Shown one piece after another: positions 1 to 8,433 of a stretch of DNA of 64,000 nt (the stretch's first letter is position 1; the number at the start of each line of letters is the position of its first letter). The notes under the pieces are model-generated. The model made no database searches. It was not told the DNA's origin and worked only from the letters and a program-made list of their open reading frames with translations. Source of the DNA: Gammaproteobacteria bacterium. GTDB taxonomy: Bacteria > Pseudomonadota > Gammaproteobacteria > Pseudomonadales > Azotimanducaceae. Location of the stretch: NCBI GenBank assembly GCA_009846005.1, contig VXYL01000070.1, positions 134,947 through 198,946 on the forward strand, read 5' to 3'. The translations under genes and the position numbers were made by a program.

Positions 1-551
1 TTGACGTAGAGCAGCGCATCGATGCCGGTGTTGCCCGTGACCAGAATGCCACCGGCGTCGATTCCTTCCGCCAGCAGGTGACCCCGCGCTTGCTCGGTCG
101 GTGCGTAGTGCCGATCACTAAGGCGGTCCGTCAGCCGGCGGTTCATCTCCTCCGGCCAAGGCATGGCAGGGTCGCCGCTACGCAACCCCGCTTCGACATG
201 CCCCACGGGCACCTTCGCGTAGAACCCCGCAAGTGCCGCCGCCAACGTGGTCGTCGTGTCGCCTTGAACCAGCAAACGGTCTGGTTGGAAGTCGGCAAGC
301 ACCGGCGCCATGCCGGTCAACACCGCTTGCGTGATGTGGGTCAGGTCTTGCCCGGGCACCATCACGCCCAGGTCGTAGTCGGGATGCAAATCGAAGATCG
401 ACAGCACCGAGTCCAGCATCTCCCGGTGCTGGGCCGTTGCGCAGATGCGATGCTCGATGCCTTCGGCGGCATCCAGCGCACGCGCAACCATCGCCATCTT
501 GATGGCTTCCGGGCGCGTGCCGACAACCGACAGGATTCGCTTTCTAGCCAA
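1..551 (-). CDS. wecB: UDP-N-acetylglucosamine 2-epimerase (partial, C-terminus beyond window)
   Basis: Non-hydrolysing UDP-GlcNAc 2-epimerase, which interconverts UDP-GlcNAc and UDP-ManNAc for cell-surface polysaccharide synthesis in the cytoplasm. About 183 N-terminal codons are visible. Family signatures seen are SVVGTRPEAIKMA near residue 8, QGDTTTTLAAALAGFY near 95, HVEAGLRSGD near 116, an EEMNRR motif and VTGNTGIDAL at the window edge. The start is placed at TTG 551, just before the conserved RILSVVGTRPEA segment; an in-frame GTG at 587 would overlap the upstream ABC ATPase gene. It follows an ABC polysaccharide exporter on the same strand, consistent with an O-antigen or capsule locus continuing to the left. 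Confidence 0.9.
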   Translation of the reverse strand, partial: MARKRILSVVGTRPEAIKMAMVARALDAAEGIEHRICATAQHREMLDSVLSIFDLHPDYDLGVMVPGQDLTHITQAVLTGMAPVLADFQPDRLLVQGDTTTTLAAALAGFYAKVPVGHVEAGLRSGDPAMPWPEEMNRRLTDRLSDRHYAPTEQARGHLLAEGIDAGGILVTGNTGIDALLYV

Positions 552-591
552 GGTCGTTATCCCGGTGTTGGTGCCCGGCGGCGGCACCCCG

Positions 592-1335
592 TCAGTAGTC
601 CCCGAGTACTTCGCCAATCGGCCCGGTGGCCTTGACCTTGCCGGCATCGAGCAGCACGCCCTTCGTGCAGACGCGTTTCAGCAAGTTGGCGTTCTGCGAG
701 GCCAGCACGAGAATGCCCGCACGGTCGACGAATTCCTCGAGCCGTTCCCGGGCCTTCTCCACGAAATGGCGGTCGCCGACGCTCAACCACTCGTCCATTA
801 GCAGGATTTCCGGCTCGAAGCATGTGCAGACCGCAAACCCCAGGCGAAAGCGCATGCCTGAAGAATAGGTATGCGCGGGCATCGCCAAGTAGTCGCCGAG
901 CTCGGTGAACTCCGCGATCTCCGCCGTGCGTTCCTGGACCTCCTCCGGGGCGAGACCAAGCAGCAAGCCCCGGGTCATGATGTTCTCGTACCCGGTGGCG
1001 TCCTCGTCGATGCCCAACGAAACGTTGAGGAGGGACGCGGTTCGCCCATGTCGCCAAACCCGGCCCTGAACGGGCTCGTAGACGCCAGCCATTACGCGCA
1101 GCAGTGTGGTCTTCCCGGCACCGTTGTGGCCGATGATGCCTACCCGGTCGCCGTGTTCGAGGGAAAGGCTTACGTCGTCCAAGGCGCGTACGCTGAGCCG
1201 GTTGCCCGCATCTCGACCGACGCGGCCGCCGGTACCGTGGTAGATGAACTGGTTCTTGATGGACCGCAGATTCGCGTTGTAGATGGGGAAGTCGACCGTG
1301 ACCGACTGCACGGTGATGTTCGCGTCGGTGTTCAT
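592..1335 (-). CDS. ABC transporter ATP-binding protein, polysaccharide export (Wzt/KpsT type)
   Basis: Cytoplasmic ATPase of an ABC-2 exporter for O-antigen or capsule-type polysaccharide. The protein is 247 aa. Walker A GHNGAGKTT lies at residues 70-78, the signature YSSGM near 157-161, and Walker B with catalytic Glu (ILLMDEW) near 177-183. Length fits KpsT-like ATPases without the C-terminal carbohydrate-binding domain of long Wzt proteins. The start ATG overlaps the permease stop by 4 bp (ATGA), so the two are translationally coupled. Oddity: the switch (H-loop) position reads LASQN, Gln in place of the usual His. An upstream in-frame extension to 1425 lies inside the permease gene and is rejected. 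Confidence 0.9.
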   Translation of the reverse strand: MNTDANITVQSVTVDFPIYNANLRSIKNQFIYHGTGGRVGRDAGNRLSVRALDDVSLSLEHGDRVGIIGHNGAGKTTLLRVMAGVYEPVQGRVWRHGRTASLLNVSLGIDEDATGYENIMTRGLLLGLAPEEVQERTAEIAEFTELGDYLAMPAHTYSSGMRFRLGFAVCTCFEPEILLMDEWLSVGDRHFVEKARERLEEFVDRAGILVLASQNANLLKRVCTKGVLLDAGKVKATGPIGEVLGDY

Positions 1336-2150
1336 ATCCAGTAGGCGATCCGCCATCGGTACCGGACGTAGACGACGAACGTCATGATGACGCCGAGCAG
1401 CGTCATGCCGATCATCGCCACCCACGACACTACGCTCGGCACTTCACCGAGCAATGGCGCCCGGACAACTTCAAGGACGTGGAAGAACGGGTTGAGGTTC
1501 ATGGGAAGCACAGCCCGATGCGGCAGCAACTCCGGCATCCAAATGATGGGCGTCACGAAGAATGCGATTCGCACGATGCTCGCGATGATCGGCGGCACGT
1601 CACGGAACCTGGCTGCGAACGCGCCCAACAGCATGCCGACCCAGACCCCGTTCAGGCAGAGCAGCACCATGCCAGGTATGGCCAACAGGCCCGTCCATCC
1701 CGGCCAGACCGAGAACACCATCGCCACAACCACGAAGATCACGACGTTGTGGAAGAAGATGATCAGGTTTCGCCAGACCACGCGATAGACATGGACCGAC
1801 AATGGCAGCCGGGCCTGTTGGATGATGTTGCTGGCGTTTACGAACGCCGTGCAGCCGTCCGTAATCAGGCCGTTGACCAGTGTCCAGATGACGAAGCCGA
1901 GGGTCAGGTAGGGGACGTAGTTCGTCGCCTGTACCTTGAAGAGCCCGCCGTATAGGGTACCCAGCACGCCGACCAGCAGACCCATGCTGATGGTGATCCA
2001 GAACGGGCCGAGGGTGGACCGTCGATAACGCCGGCGAATGTCCTGCCATCCCAACCGGCCCCACAGATGTGTCACGCGAGCCCCTTCCACAAGATCGAAG
2101 AGCGCGAGCGCAACCTGGGATGGGCGCGGTGTCGACGCGATTTCAGTCAT
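1332..2150 (-). CDS. ABC transporter permease, polysaccharide export (Wzm/KpsM type)
   Basis: Inner-membrane permease of an ABC-2 polysaccharide exporter, partner of the ATPase that follows it. About 272 aa from ATG 2150 (MTEIASTPRPSQ). The N-terminal cytoplasmic segment contains WQDIRRRYRRSTLGPFW, typical of this family, followed by about six hydrophobic segments (GLLVGVLGTLYGGLF, YLTLGFVIWTLVNGL, NVVIFVVVAMVF, LLAIPGMVLLCLNGVWVGMLLG and two more). ATG 2150 is preferred over a longer in-frame start at 2219, which would add a hydrophilic non-conserved leader. The 4-bp overlap with the ATPase gene supports a stoichiometric operon. Confidence 0.9.
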   Translation of the reverse strand: MTEIASTPRPSQVALALFDLVEGARVTHLWGRLGWQDIRRRYRRSTLGPFWITISMGLLVGVLGTLYGGLFKVQATNYVPYLTLGFVIWTLVNGLITDGCTAFVNASNIIQQARLPLSVHVYRVVWRNLIIFFHNVVIFVVVAMVFSVWPGWTGLLAIPGMVLLCLNGVWVGMLLGAFAARFRDVPPIIASIVRIAFFVTPIIWMPELLPHRAVLPMNLNPFFHVLEVVRAPLLGEVPSVVSWVAMIGMTLLGVIMTFVVYVRYRWRIAYWI

Positions 2151-2411
2151 GGATTCTCGGCAGCGGGAATTGTCGACGAAAACACTCCCATGGGAGTCCA
2201 ACCGCAAGGGGTTGATCATCCATGTGGGCTGCGACGGTCCTTATCTGGCGTTCACGCGCATTATCGCATGAGCGTCCCGACGGCCTTCGTCAAAAAGGCG
2301 CAAATCCAGTACGTTCTGATCCAAGGGCGGGCGCCGCGACTCACGCGAAGCGCGTCGCAACAGGTCACGATTTCTGGTACAACCCCGCCCGATCATTCCC
2401 GAGGATCCTGA

Positions 2412-2681
2412 GTGAGCGAACAGGCGAGGCGCACGAAGACCGTGTTCGACGCCGTCACCGCGTTGCACGATGCCGGAACCACGCCGTTCAGGCCCGGCGA
2501 TGTGACCGCCCACCTACGTGCTAGCGGCACGCCAATCGGGGCGTGGGAGATCCGTGGGGAGTTGACCAACTTGGAACGGCTCGGCTTGATCGCGCTCGAC
2601 GAGAGCACGGCGATGTGGCGAGTCGTCAATGGCGCGTCCTTTTCGGTCCAGGAAGCGAAGTTGGCCCGGGGAAATGGCTAG
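2412..2681 (+). CDS. small hypothetical protein, winged-helix-like
   Basis: An 89-aa protein of unknown function starting at GTG with a GAGG sequence just upstream. The order of segments (TVFDAVTALHDAGTTPFRPGDVTAHLRASG, then GAWEIRGELTNLERLGLI, then a wing-like ALDESTAMWRVV) resembles a small winged-helix DNA-binding fold in which a 'separate rows by gene copy' helix pair precedes a beta-wing, but no family is recognised. It stands alone, divergent from the polysaccharide export operon and about 100 bp upstream of xseB on the same strand. It could regulate a neighbour; that is speculation from its fold-like pattern only. Confidence 0.55.
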   Translation: MSEQARRTKTVFDAVTALHDAGTTPFRPGDVTAHLRASGTPIGAWEIRGELTNLERLGLIALDESTAMWRVVNGASFSVQEAKLARGNG

Positions 2682-2781
2682 TGCACAAGTAGGCGAGGCG
2701 TCTATGCGCGATTCGCGGCTATGATCCAAGGCGCAACCCAACGGTAGACTCAGGTACCGCTAGAGGAGTTTAGGTGGCGCA

Positions 2782-3051
2782 ATGGCAGATCCGGCAAGCC
2801 AAGCCAGGGCACGTTCAGAGGAGCAGGACCCCATCGACTTCGAGGCCGCCTTGGCCGAACTCGAAGCGTTGGTGGGTCGGATGGAGACCGGGTCGTTGAG
2901 TCTCGAGGAGTCGCTCGCTGCGTTCGAGCGCGGCATCAAGCTCACCCGCGAATGCCAGTCCGCGTTGAAGTCGGCGGAACTGCGCATCAAGGCTCTGACC
3001 CAGGAAGGCGACGAACTGGACCTGTCTGGAGACGACGGCGACCGTAGCTAG
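2782..3051 (+). CDS. xseB: Exodeoxyribonuclease VII small subunit
   Basis: Small subunit of exonuclease VII, which with XseA degrades single-stranded DNA in the cytoplasm. The protein is 89 aa, normal for the family. The conserved core is DFEAALAELEALVGRMETGSL followed by SLEESLAAFERGIKLTRECQSAL, the helical hairpin that binds XseA. ATG 2782 lies downstream of a purine-rich GAGGAG. In many proteobacteria xseB heads an xseB-ispA-dxs operon; here it is instead followed immediately by a convergent pgpA, so ispA and dxs must lie elsewhere. Confidence 0.93.
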   Translation: MADPASQARARSEEQDPIDFEAALAELEALVGRMETGSLSLEESLAAFERGIKLTRECQSALKSAELRIKALTQEGDELDLSGDDGDRS

Positions 3052-3053
3052 CG

Positions 3054-3551
3054 TCAAGCCATCGAGTACCAAACGGCGAACACCAGGACGGCCGTCACCA
3101 AACCAGCGATCAGGTCGTCCGCCATGACGCCGAGTCCGCCGGCAACACGCGCGTCGACGCGGGAGATCGGCCACGGCTTCGCGATATCGGCGAGGCGAAA
3201 CAGTGCAAACGCCCCGGCCGCCCACGGTAGCGACTTCGGTACCAACAAAAGGGCGAACCACACACCCACCACCTCGTCGAGGACGATGGCGGGATCGTCG
3301 TCGAGGCCGAGGCGTCTGACCGCCCGGTCGACGATCAACGTACCGGCCACGAATGCCACCAAGGCCGTCACGGCACGCGTGGCGAAATCGAGGTCGGCGA
3401 AGACGAACCACCATACCGCAGTGCCCAGAACCGAACCGACGGTGCCCGGCGCGATCGGCGCGAGCCCGCAGCCAAACCCCGTCGCGAGTAACGCCCAAGG
3501 GTCGCGCAGTTGGCGCCAAGAGAGCGCCGACCGACCGACTCGTTCGCTCAT
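3054..3551 (-). CDS. pgpA: Phosphatidylglycerophosphatase A
   Basis: Inner-membrane phosphatase that removes phosphate from phosphatidylglycerophosphate to give phosphatidylglycerol. The protein is 165 aa, as expected. Signature segments are LATGFGCGLAPIAPGTVGS near residue 21, the acidic DDDPAIVLDEVVGVW, and the DIAKPWPI and GGLGVMADDLIAG motifs toward the C-terminus; several hydrophobic segments alternate with these. It follows thiL by 17 bp on the same strand, the common proteobacterial order nusB-thiL-pgpA. Confidence 0.93.
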   Translation of the reverse strand: MSERVGRSALSWRQLRDPWALLATGFGCGLAPIAPGTVGSVLGTAVWWFVFADLDFATRAVTALVAFVAGTLIVDRAVRRLGLDDDPAIVLDEVVGVWFALLLVPKSLPWAAGAFALFRLADIAKPWPISRVDARVAGGLGVMADDLIAGLVTAVLVFAVWYSMA

Positions 3552-3568
3552 GGACGGCGCTCAGGGGA

Positions 3569-4534
3569 TCAGAAATGTCGGTAGCCCGGTCGCACTTCGA
3601 CCGGAATGCCGTCCTGGAACCAGGTTGCTCCTGGATGCGCGTCATTTCGAAGGATCGCGACCGGCGTGATCACCCCATGCCGCAGTGCAATCGCTTCGAC
3701 CGCGCCTTTCGTTTCGGGTGGTGCAGCGAACACCAGCTCGTAGTCATCCCCCGATGCAATGGCGTCCATCGCTGTCGCCCCCGGATAGAGCGGGACATCG
3801 TTCAAGTCGACCTCGCAGCTGACCCCGCTAGCGCGACAAAGATGATCGAGATCCGACGACAGACCGTCCGAGATGTCGATAGCCGCACTGGCGATGCCCC
3901 TCAGCGCGATCCCCAGTTCCAAGCGCGGCTGCGGCATCCAATAGCGTCCGAGCGGCGAATCGTCCTTGCGGGTGCCCGGGCGTCCCTCGGGCGCGAGGGT
4001 CAGTGACCACTCGGCGATGTTCTCGTCGCCTAGGGCCAGTCCTGCACCGCCCAGAAACCCTGTGACGTAGACCCGATCACCGTGTTGCGCGCCGGCGCGC
4101 GTAATCGCGGCACCGTTTGGCGCGTGTCCATGCACGGTGACCGTGATGCTCTCGGCACCGCGCGCAATGTTCCCACCGACGATGGCAATGCCGAAGCCGG
4201 CCGCAGCCCGGGCCAGTCCACTCGCGTAGCGTTCCGCCCAGTCTGCGGTCAAGCTCTCGGCAGTCAGCGACACCGTGGCAAAGGCAGGCTTCGCGCCCAT
4301 GGCGGCGAGATCCGAGGTTGCCACGGCGAGGCTCCGATAGCCGATCGCATCCGCACATGAGCCGTCGGGGTAGTGGCGTCCGGCCACCAAGGTGTCCGTG
4401 GACACCACCAGTTGATGGCCACTCGGAGTATCGAGCACCGCCGCATCGTCACCGGGGCCGACGACCACGCCACGCCCGTGGGTCACATCGCCTAAGCGGG
4501 CAACGATCCTGTCGATGAGTTCGAATTCGTTCAC
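3569..4534 (-). CDS. thiL: Thiamine-monophosphate kinase
   Basis: ATP-dependent kinase converting thiamine phosphate to thiamine pyrophosphate, the last step of thiamine biosynthesis. The protein is 321 aa. Seen are the N-terminal EFELIDRIVARLGD, the metal/ATP motif VVGPGDDAAVL, VVSTDTLVAGRHY, the family hallmark YRSLAVATSDLAAMGAKP, GGNIARG and DISDGLSSDLDHLC. It lies between nusB and pgpA on the same strand with short gaps, a conserved gammaproteobacterial arrangement. TPP made here would serve the TPP-dependent lyase at 21.8-23.5 kb among others. Confidence 0.95.
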   Translation of the reverse strand: MNEFELIDRIVARLGDVTHGRGVVVGPGDDAAVLDTPSGHQLVVSTDTLVAGRHYPDGSCADAIGYRSLAVATSDLAAMGAKPAFATVSLTAESLTADWAERYASGLARAAAGFGIAIVGGNIARGAESITVTVHGHAPNGAAITRAGAQHGDRVYVTGFLGGAGLALGDENIAEWSLTLAPEGRPGTRKDDSPLGRYWMPQPRLELGIALRGIASAAIDISDGLSSDLDHLCRASGVSCEVDLNDVPLYPGATAMDAIASGDDYELVFAAPPETKGAVEAIALRHGVITPVAILRNDAHPGATWFQDGIPVEVRPGYRHF

Positions 4535-4590
4535 ATCGGGTCTATGGCACAGGGGTTCGAGTCATCCTTCTGGATGGGCGGGATACCGCC

Positions 4591-5055
4591 CTACGTCGGC
4601 GACACTCCTTGGCGTGCTGTCTCGAGTTCCGTGCTCCGGACATCGCGCGCGACCCGGTCCAAGACGCCGTTGATATAGCGGAAGCTGTCCTGGGCGCCGA
4701 ATCGCTTCGCCATTTCCACCCACTCGTCGATGACGACCCGCGCCGGAACATCAAGCCGGGCTTGCATCTCGTAGCTTCCCGCCCGGAGGATCGCCCGTTC
4801 GACGTGGTCGAGTCGGTCGATACGGCGGTCCAGATACGGCTCGAACAGGGTGTCCAACTCGGCGACGCCCGAGAGCACGCCCCGGAGGCAGTCGAGGAAG
4901 TAGCCTTCGTCGGCGTCCTTGAGGTGCTTGGATCCGTCGAATTGTTCCGCGATGTCCGCGAGGTCGCCATCGGTCATCTGCCACGCATACACCGCCTGCA
5001 TAAGGGCGCGCCGGGCGCGGCGCCGCGCCCAGACATTGATCGACGACTTGCCCAT
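4591..5055 (-). CDS. nusB: Transcription antitermination protein NusB
   Basis: RNA-binding antitermination factor that with NusE (S10) binds boxA during rRNA transcription. The protein is 154 aa. It shows the all-helical NusB pattern: ARRRARRALMQAVYAWQMT, the DEGYFLDCLRGVLSGVAELD segment, LDHVERAILRAGSYEM and VPARVVIDEWVEMAKRFGAQDSFRYINGVLD. Its start is 8 bp from the ribD stop. In many genomes ribE, ribBA and ribH separate ribD from nusB; none is present here. Confidence 0.95.
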   Translation of the reverse strand: MGKSSINVWARRRARRALMQAVYAWQMTDGDLADIAEQFDGSKHLKDADEGYFLDCLRGVLSGVAELDTLFEPYLDRRIDRLDHVERAILRAGSYEMQARLDVPARVVIDEWVEMAKRFGAQDSFRYINGVLDRVARDVRSTELETARQGVSPT

Positions 5056-5062
5056 GGCAGAT

Positions 5063-6142
5063 TTACAGTTCGCGGGCGAGAACCACCCGGAGATCAGCCC
5101 CCACGGCCTTGATGTCGCGGATTGTACCCCGCACCGCGCTCGCCAACCGCTCTATGGTCAGGTCCGCCATCGGCCGAGCTTCGTTTCCGAGTAATTTGGG
5201 TGCGAGGTAGATCACCGCCTCATCCCACAGGTCGTCACGCAGGAACGTCCCGGCAACTGTCGCACCCGCCTCCACCAGTACCTCGTTACAGCCCTCTCCT
5301 GCCAGCCACGAGAGCAACTCGGCGAGATCGACCGTAGCGCCAGCCTGCCGGACGATTTCAGCGTGCGGATGGCAAGCCGGCGCTCGCCCCCCTGTGACGA
5401 TCACGACGCGGGCGCCGGCGTTGAAAATCCGGGCAGCGGCGGGCGTGCGGCCCCTAGTGTCCGCCACCGCAATCATCGGCTGGCGGATGCCACCGCCGCC
5501 GTCAAACGCGGCGTCGCGCACGTTGAGCCGAGGATCGTCGGAAAGCACCGTGCCGATACCGGTGACGATGGCACAACTCCGGGCGCGCCAGGCCTGAACG
5601 TCTGCGCGCGCTTCGGCAGAGGTGATCCATTGACTCTCCCCGCTTGCCATGGCCGTGCGGCCGTCGAGGGAAACGGCAAGCTTTATGCGTACCAGCGGTC
5701 GGCCAACCGTTAAGCGCTTGACGAACCCCGCATTGATCTGGAACGCCTCCGGCAACTCAACCGAGTCGACCACGATGCCCGCTGCGCGCAACGCCCGGTA
5801 ACCCTTGCCTGCAACCCGGGGGTCCGGATCCTGCATCGCACCGACGACCCGGCGGACGCGGCCTCGAATGAGTGCCTCCGTGCACGGCGGTTGCAGCCCG
5901 GTGTGGCAACACGGCTCCAGGGACACATAGACCGTCGCGCCCTCGACGTCGTTACCGGCGTCGGCGATGGCATTGACCTCGGCGTGGGCCTCGCCACTGC
6001 GGACATGCCAGCCTCGTCCGATCACCCGACCGTCCCGGACGATTACGCAGCCCACGCGGGGGTTCGGCGTCGTGCTGTGCAGACCCCTTTCCGCGAGCTC
6101 GACGGCGCGGCGGAGGAATAGGCGATCGAGTTCGCCGATCAC
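5063..6142 (-). CDS. ribD: Bifunctional diaminohydroxyphosphoribosylaminopyrimidine deaminase / 5-amino-6-(5-phosphoribosylamino)uracil reductase
   Basis: Second and third steps of riboflavin synthesis. The protein is 359 aa. The N-terminal zinc deaminase has HAEVNAI at residue 52 and [11 protein letters not shown] at 77-87 supplying zinc ligands; the C-terminal RibD_C reductase shows [23 protein letters not shown] and [18 protein letters not shown]. The start ATG overlaps the nrdR stop by 4 bp (ATGA), so it is coupled to nrdR. The linkage nrdR-ribD-nusB is typical of gammaproteobacteria, but the usual ribE/ribBA/ribH are missing between ribD and nusB. Confidence 0.95.
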   Translation of the reverse strand: MIGELDRLFLRRAVELAERGLHSTTPNPRVGCVIVRDGRVIGRGWHVRSGEAHAEVNAIADAGNDVEGATVYVSLEPCCHTGLQPPCTEALIRGRVRRVVGAMQDPDPRVAGKGYRALRAAGIVVDSVELPEAFQINAGFVKRLTVGRPLVRIKLAVSLDGRTAMASGESQWITSAEARADVQAWRARSCAIVTGIGTVLSDDPRLNVRDAAFDGGGGIRQPMIAVADTRGRTPAAARIFNAGARVVIVTGGRAPACHPHAEIVRQAGATVDLAELLSWLAGEGCNEVLVEAGATVAGTFLRDDLWDEAVIYLAPKLLGNEARPMADLTIERLASAVRGTIRDIKAVGADLRVVLAREL

Positions 6143-6603
6143 AGACCTTCGAGCTCGACCTTGAGTCGCGCGATCTCCTCCGAGAACTCGCTGATGTCCT
6201 GAAAGTCGCGGTACACCGACGCGAAGCGCACGTACGCCACCTGGTCCACCTTCTTGAGTTCCGTCATGACCGCCTCGCCGACCACGCGCGAGGGCAGTTC
6301 ACGTTCGCCGGTCTCACGCAGATCGTGCTGGATGCGGTTGATCATGGTCTCGCGCTGCTCGGTCGAAACCGGGCGCTTTTCCAGTGCCCGGTCGAGTCCG
6401 GCGCGGAGCTTTTCCTCGTTGAACGGTTCCCGGGCACCGTCGCTCTTGATGACGCGGGGCATCACCAATTCGGCGCTCTCGAAGGTCGTGAAACGCTCCG
6501 CGCAGGTCAGGCACTCCCGACGACGCCGAACCTGGTCGCCCCCCGACACCAGCCGGGAGTCGATGACCTTGGTGTCCACCGCGCTGCAGAACGGGCAATG
6601 CAT
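6139..6603 (-). CDS. nrdR: Transcriptional repressor NrdR
   Basis: Zinc-ribbon and ATP-cone repressor of ribonucleotide reductase genes. The protein is 154 aa from ATG 6603 (MHCPFC). The zinc ribbon uses CPFC at residues 3-6 and CLTC about 28 residues later, followed by AERFTTFE; the ATP-cone spans [22 protein letters not shown] to [17 protein letters not shown]. An in-frame extension upstream to 6771 is non-conserved and runs into a degraded fic remnant, so it was not used. First gene of a nrdR-ribD-nusB-thiL-pgpA run. Confidence 0.95.
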   Translation of the reverse strand: MHCPFCSAVDTKVIDSRLVSGGDQVRRRRECLTCAERFTTFESAELVMPRVIKSDGAREPFNEEKLRAGLDRALEKRPVSTEQRETMINRIQHDLRETGERELPSRVVGEAVMTELKKVDQVAYVRFASVYRDFQDISEFSEEIARLKVELEGL

Positions 6604-6652
6604 GGCCGGATTGTACCCGGCCACCGGGGGGAGGCTTGCCGGGCAAAGACCG

Positions 6653-6925
6653 TCAGGCGAGTGGCTCCGTACCCGACTCGAGAATACGGAGGTAGTCGCG
6701 ATAGGCGTACGTTCTTCCCCAACGACGACCCGTGACTTAATGGAGGACGCCGAGTCTCTCCAAGTGTTCAACCGAACCGTGCAACCGCCGGTCGGGAAAT
6801 TCCGAGCCGCTCGGCCGCTCGGGGGATGGACACGAACGGCCGTTCTTGGACGAGTTGGTGGACACGCAATGCCGACCCAGCGGGACGTCCCAAACTCTCA
6901 ATCCGTCGCCGGTCCGCTCGAACAG
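6653..6925 (-). pseudogene. remnant of a Fic-family protein (C-terminal wHTH part)
   Basis: Reading the minus strand in changing frames recovers a Fic-family C-terminus: a first piece [20 protein letters not shown] continuing through [17 protein letters not shown], then after a frame change [12 protein letters not shown], a TAA stop, and [20 protein letters not shown] ending GTEPLA and TGA at 6653. This order (helix, [10 protein letters not shown] helix-turn-helix, EHLERLGVL, wing, YLxIL, GTEP) is that of many stand-alone Fic proteins. At least two lesions are present and no Fic HPFxxGNGR motif was found to the right. An intact but different fic gene lies at 38.4 kb. Confidence 0.6.
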
Positions 6926-7011
6926 TACGCAACAGGCGCACTTCGCTTCAACCGACCGAAAAAGGAACGGTTGCGTGCTTTACGTTCAAGGAAAAGAACG
7001 GATATCTCAAC

Positions 7012-8433
7012 CTACGTTCTTTTCTTGGCGGCAGGCTCCGGGGCATGGGCGTCAACGGGCAAGGCGTTGATCACTCCCAAAGCCTGGGCCAAAGAAGCCA
7101 CGGGATGTGCCTCGATCCCCTCGAGAGCTTCCCGCGGGCGGTTCGCCCGGGGCAGGATCGCGTGAGTGAAGCCGTGCTTCCGGGCTTCCCGGAGGCGGTC
7201 CTGGCCGTTGGGCACGGGACGGACCTCGCCGGTCAGACCCAATTCGCCGAACACCACCAGGTTCCGCGGCAGCGCACGGTTCTTGAAGCTCGACATGGCC
7301 GCTGCAATAAGCGCCAGGTCCGCTCCGGTCTCGCCGATGCGCACGCCGCCGACAACGTTGGCGAACACATCCTGGTCCGCCAACGACAACCCGCAGTGGC
7401 GGTGCAGCACGGCGAGATGCATGGCGAGGCGCTGGGCATCGAGGCCGACAGCGACACGTTTCGGATAGCCGCCCTGGACGTCGTCGACAAGGGCCTGGAT
7501 CTCCACAAGCAGGGGACGCGTGCCCTCCCAGGTCACGGTCACAACGCTGCCGGGCGCCATTTCCCTGGGTCGCTGCAAGAAAATGGCCGAAGGGTTGGAT
7601 ACCTCCTTCATGCCGGCGTCGGTCATCGCGAACACGCCGAGTTCGTTCACCGCGCCGAAACGGTTCTTCAAGCCGCGCAGGGTCCGGTACCGGCTTCCAG
7701 GCGGCGCGTCGAGCATCATGAAGCAGTCGATCATGTGTTCGAGCACCTTGGGGCCGGCGAGATTGCCTTCCTTGGTGACATGCCCGACGAGAACGACGGC
7801 GACGCCGGTCTGCTTTGCTAGACGGACAAGCTGCGCGGCAGACTCGCGAACCTGCGTGACGCTGCCGGGCAGGCTCTCCGATGTCTGCACCTGCATGACC
7901 TGGATGGAGTCGACGATCACCAGTGCCGGCCGTTCGGCTCCTACGAGTTCAGCGACCCGTTCCACCGTTACCTCCGAGGCAACCGTGAGGTCATCCCCAG
8001 CGAGTTCAAGGCGTCGGGCGCGATCGGCGATCTGCTCCAGGGACTCCTCGCCGCTGACGTAGAGAACCCGCGCGTCGCCGCCGAGCGCGGTCGAGACCTG
8101 CAACAGCAGCGTACTCTTGCCGGCGCCGGGGTCGCCGCCCATCAATGCCACGGAGCCGGGCACGAAACCGCCCCCGAGAACGCGGTCTAGCTCCGCGAAC
8201 CCCGACGCAATGCGCTCGTGGCCGGCGGTGCTGACCTCGGCCAACCGAGCCGAGCGCGGCGGTTCGCCCGAGTAGCCTGCCGCGCTCTGACCTCGAGACG
8301 CAGTCTGGCGCGTGTTCGGCAGGATGAACTCGCGCAGCGTGTTCCACTCGCCGCACGCCGCGCACTGCCCCTGCCACTTGGTGTGTTCGGCGCCGCAGTC
8401 GGCGCAAACGAAGGCGACCTTGGCCTTGGCCAT
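7012..8433 (-). CDS. radA: DNA repair protein RadA (Sms)
   Basis: RecA-like branch-migration ATPase in recombinational repair. The protein is 473 aa. It has the N-terminal Cys4 zinc finger (CADC, CAAC within residues 10-30), Walker A GGDPGAGKST near 100, the RadA-specific KNRFG motif within LRGLKNRFGAVNELGVF, and a C-terminal Lon-protease-like domain (VNELGVF to QALGVINALP). Its ATG overlaps the dnaB stop by one base (TAATG). It closes an rpsF-rpsR-rplI-dnaB-radA run on the minus strand. Confidence 0.96.
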   Translation of the reverse strand: MAKAKVAFVCADCGAEHTKWQGQCAACGEWNTLREFILPNTRQTASRGQSAAGYSGEPPRSARLAEVSTAGHERIASGFAELDRVLGGGFVPGSVALMGGDPGAGKSTLLLQVSTALGGDARVLYVSGEESLEQIADRARRLELAGDDLTVASEVTVERVAELVGAERPALVIVDSIQVMQVQTSESLPGSVTQVRESAAQLVRLAKQTGVAVVLVGHVTKEGNLAGPKVLEHMIDCFMMLDAPPGSRYRTLRGLKNRFGAVNELGVFAMTDAGMKEVSNPSAIFLQRPREMAPGSVVTVTWEGTRPLLVEIQALVDDVQGGYPKRVAVGLDAQRLAMHLAVLHRHCGLSLADQDVFANVVGGVRIGETGADLALIAAAMSSFKNRALPRNLVVFGELGLTGEVRPVPNGQDRLREARKHGFTHAILPRANRPREALEGIEAHPVASLAQALGVINALPVDAHAPEPAAKKRT

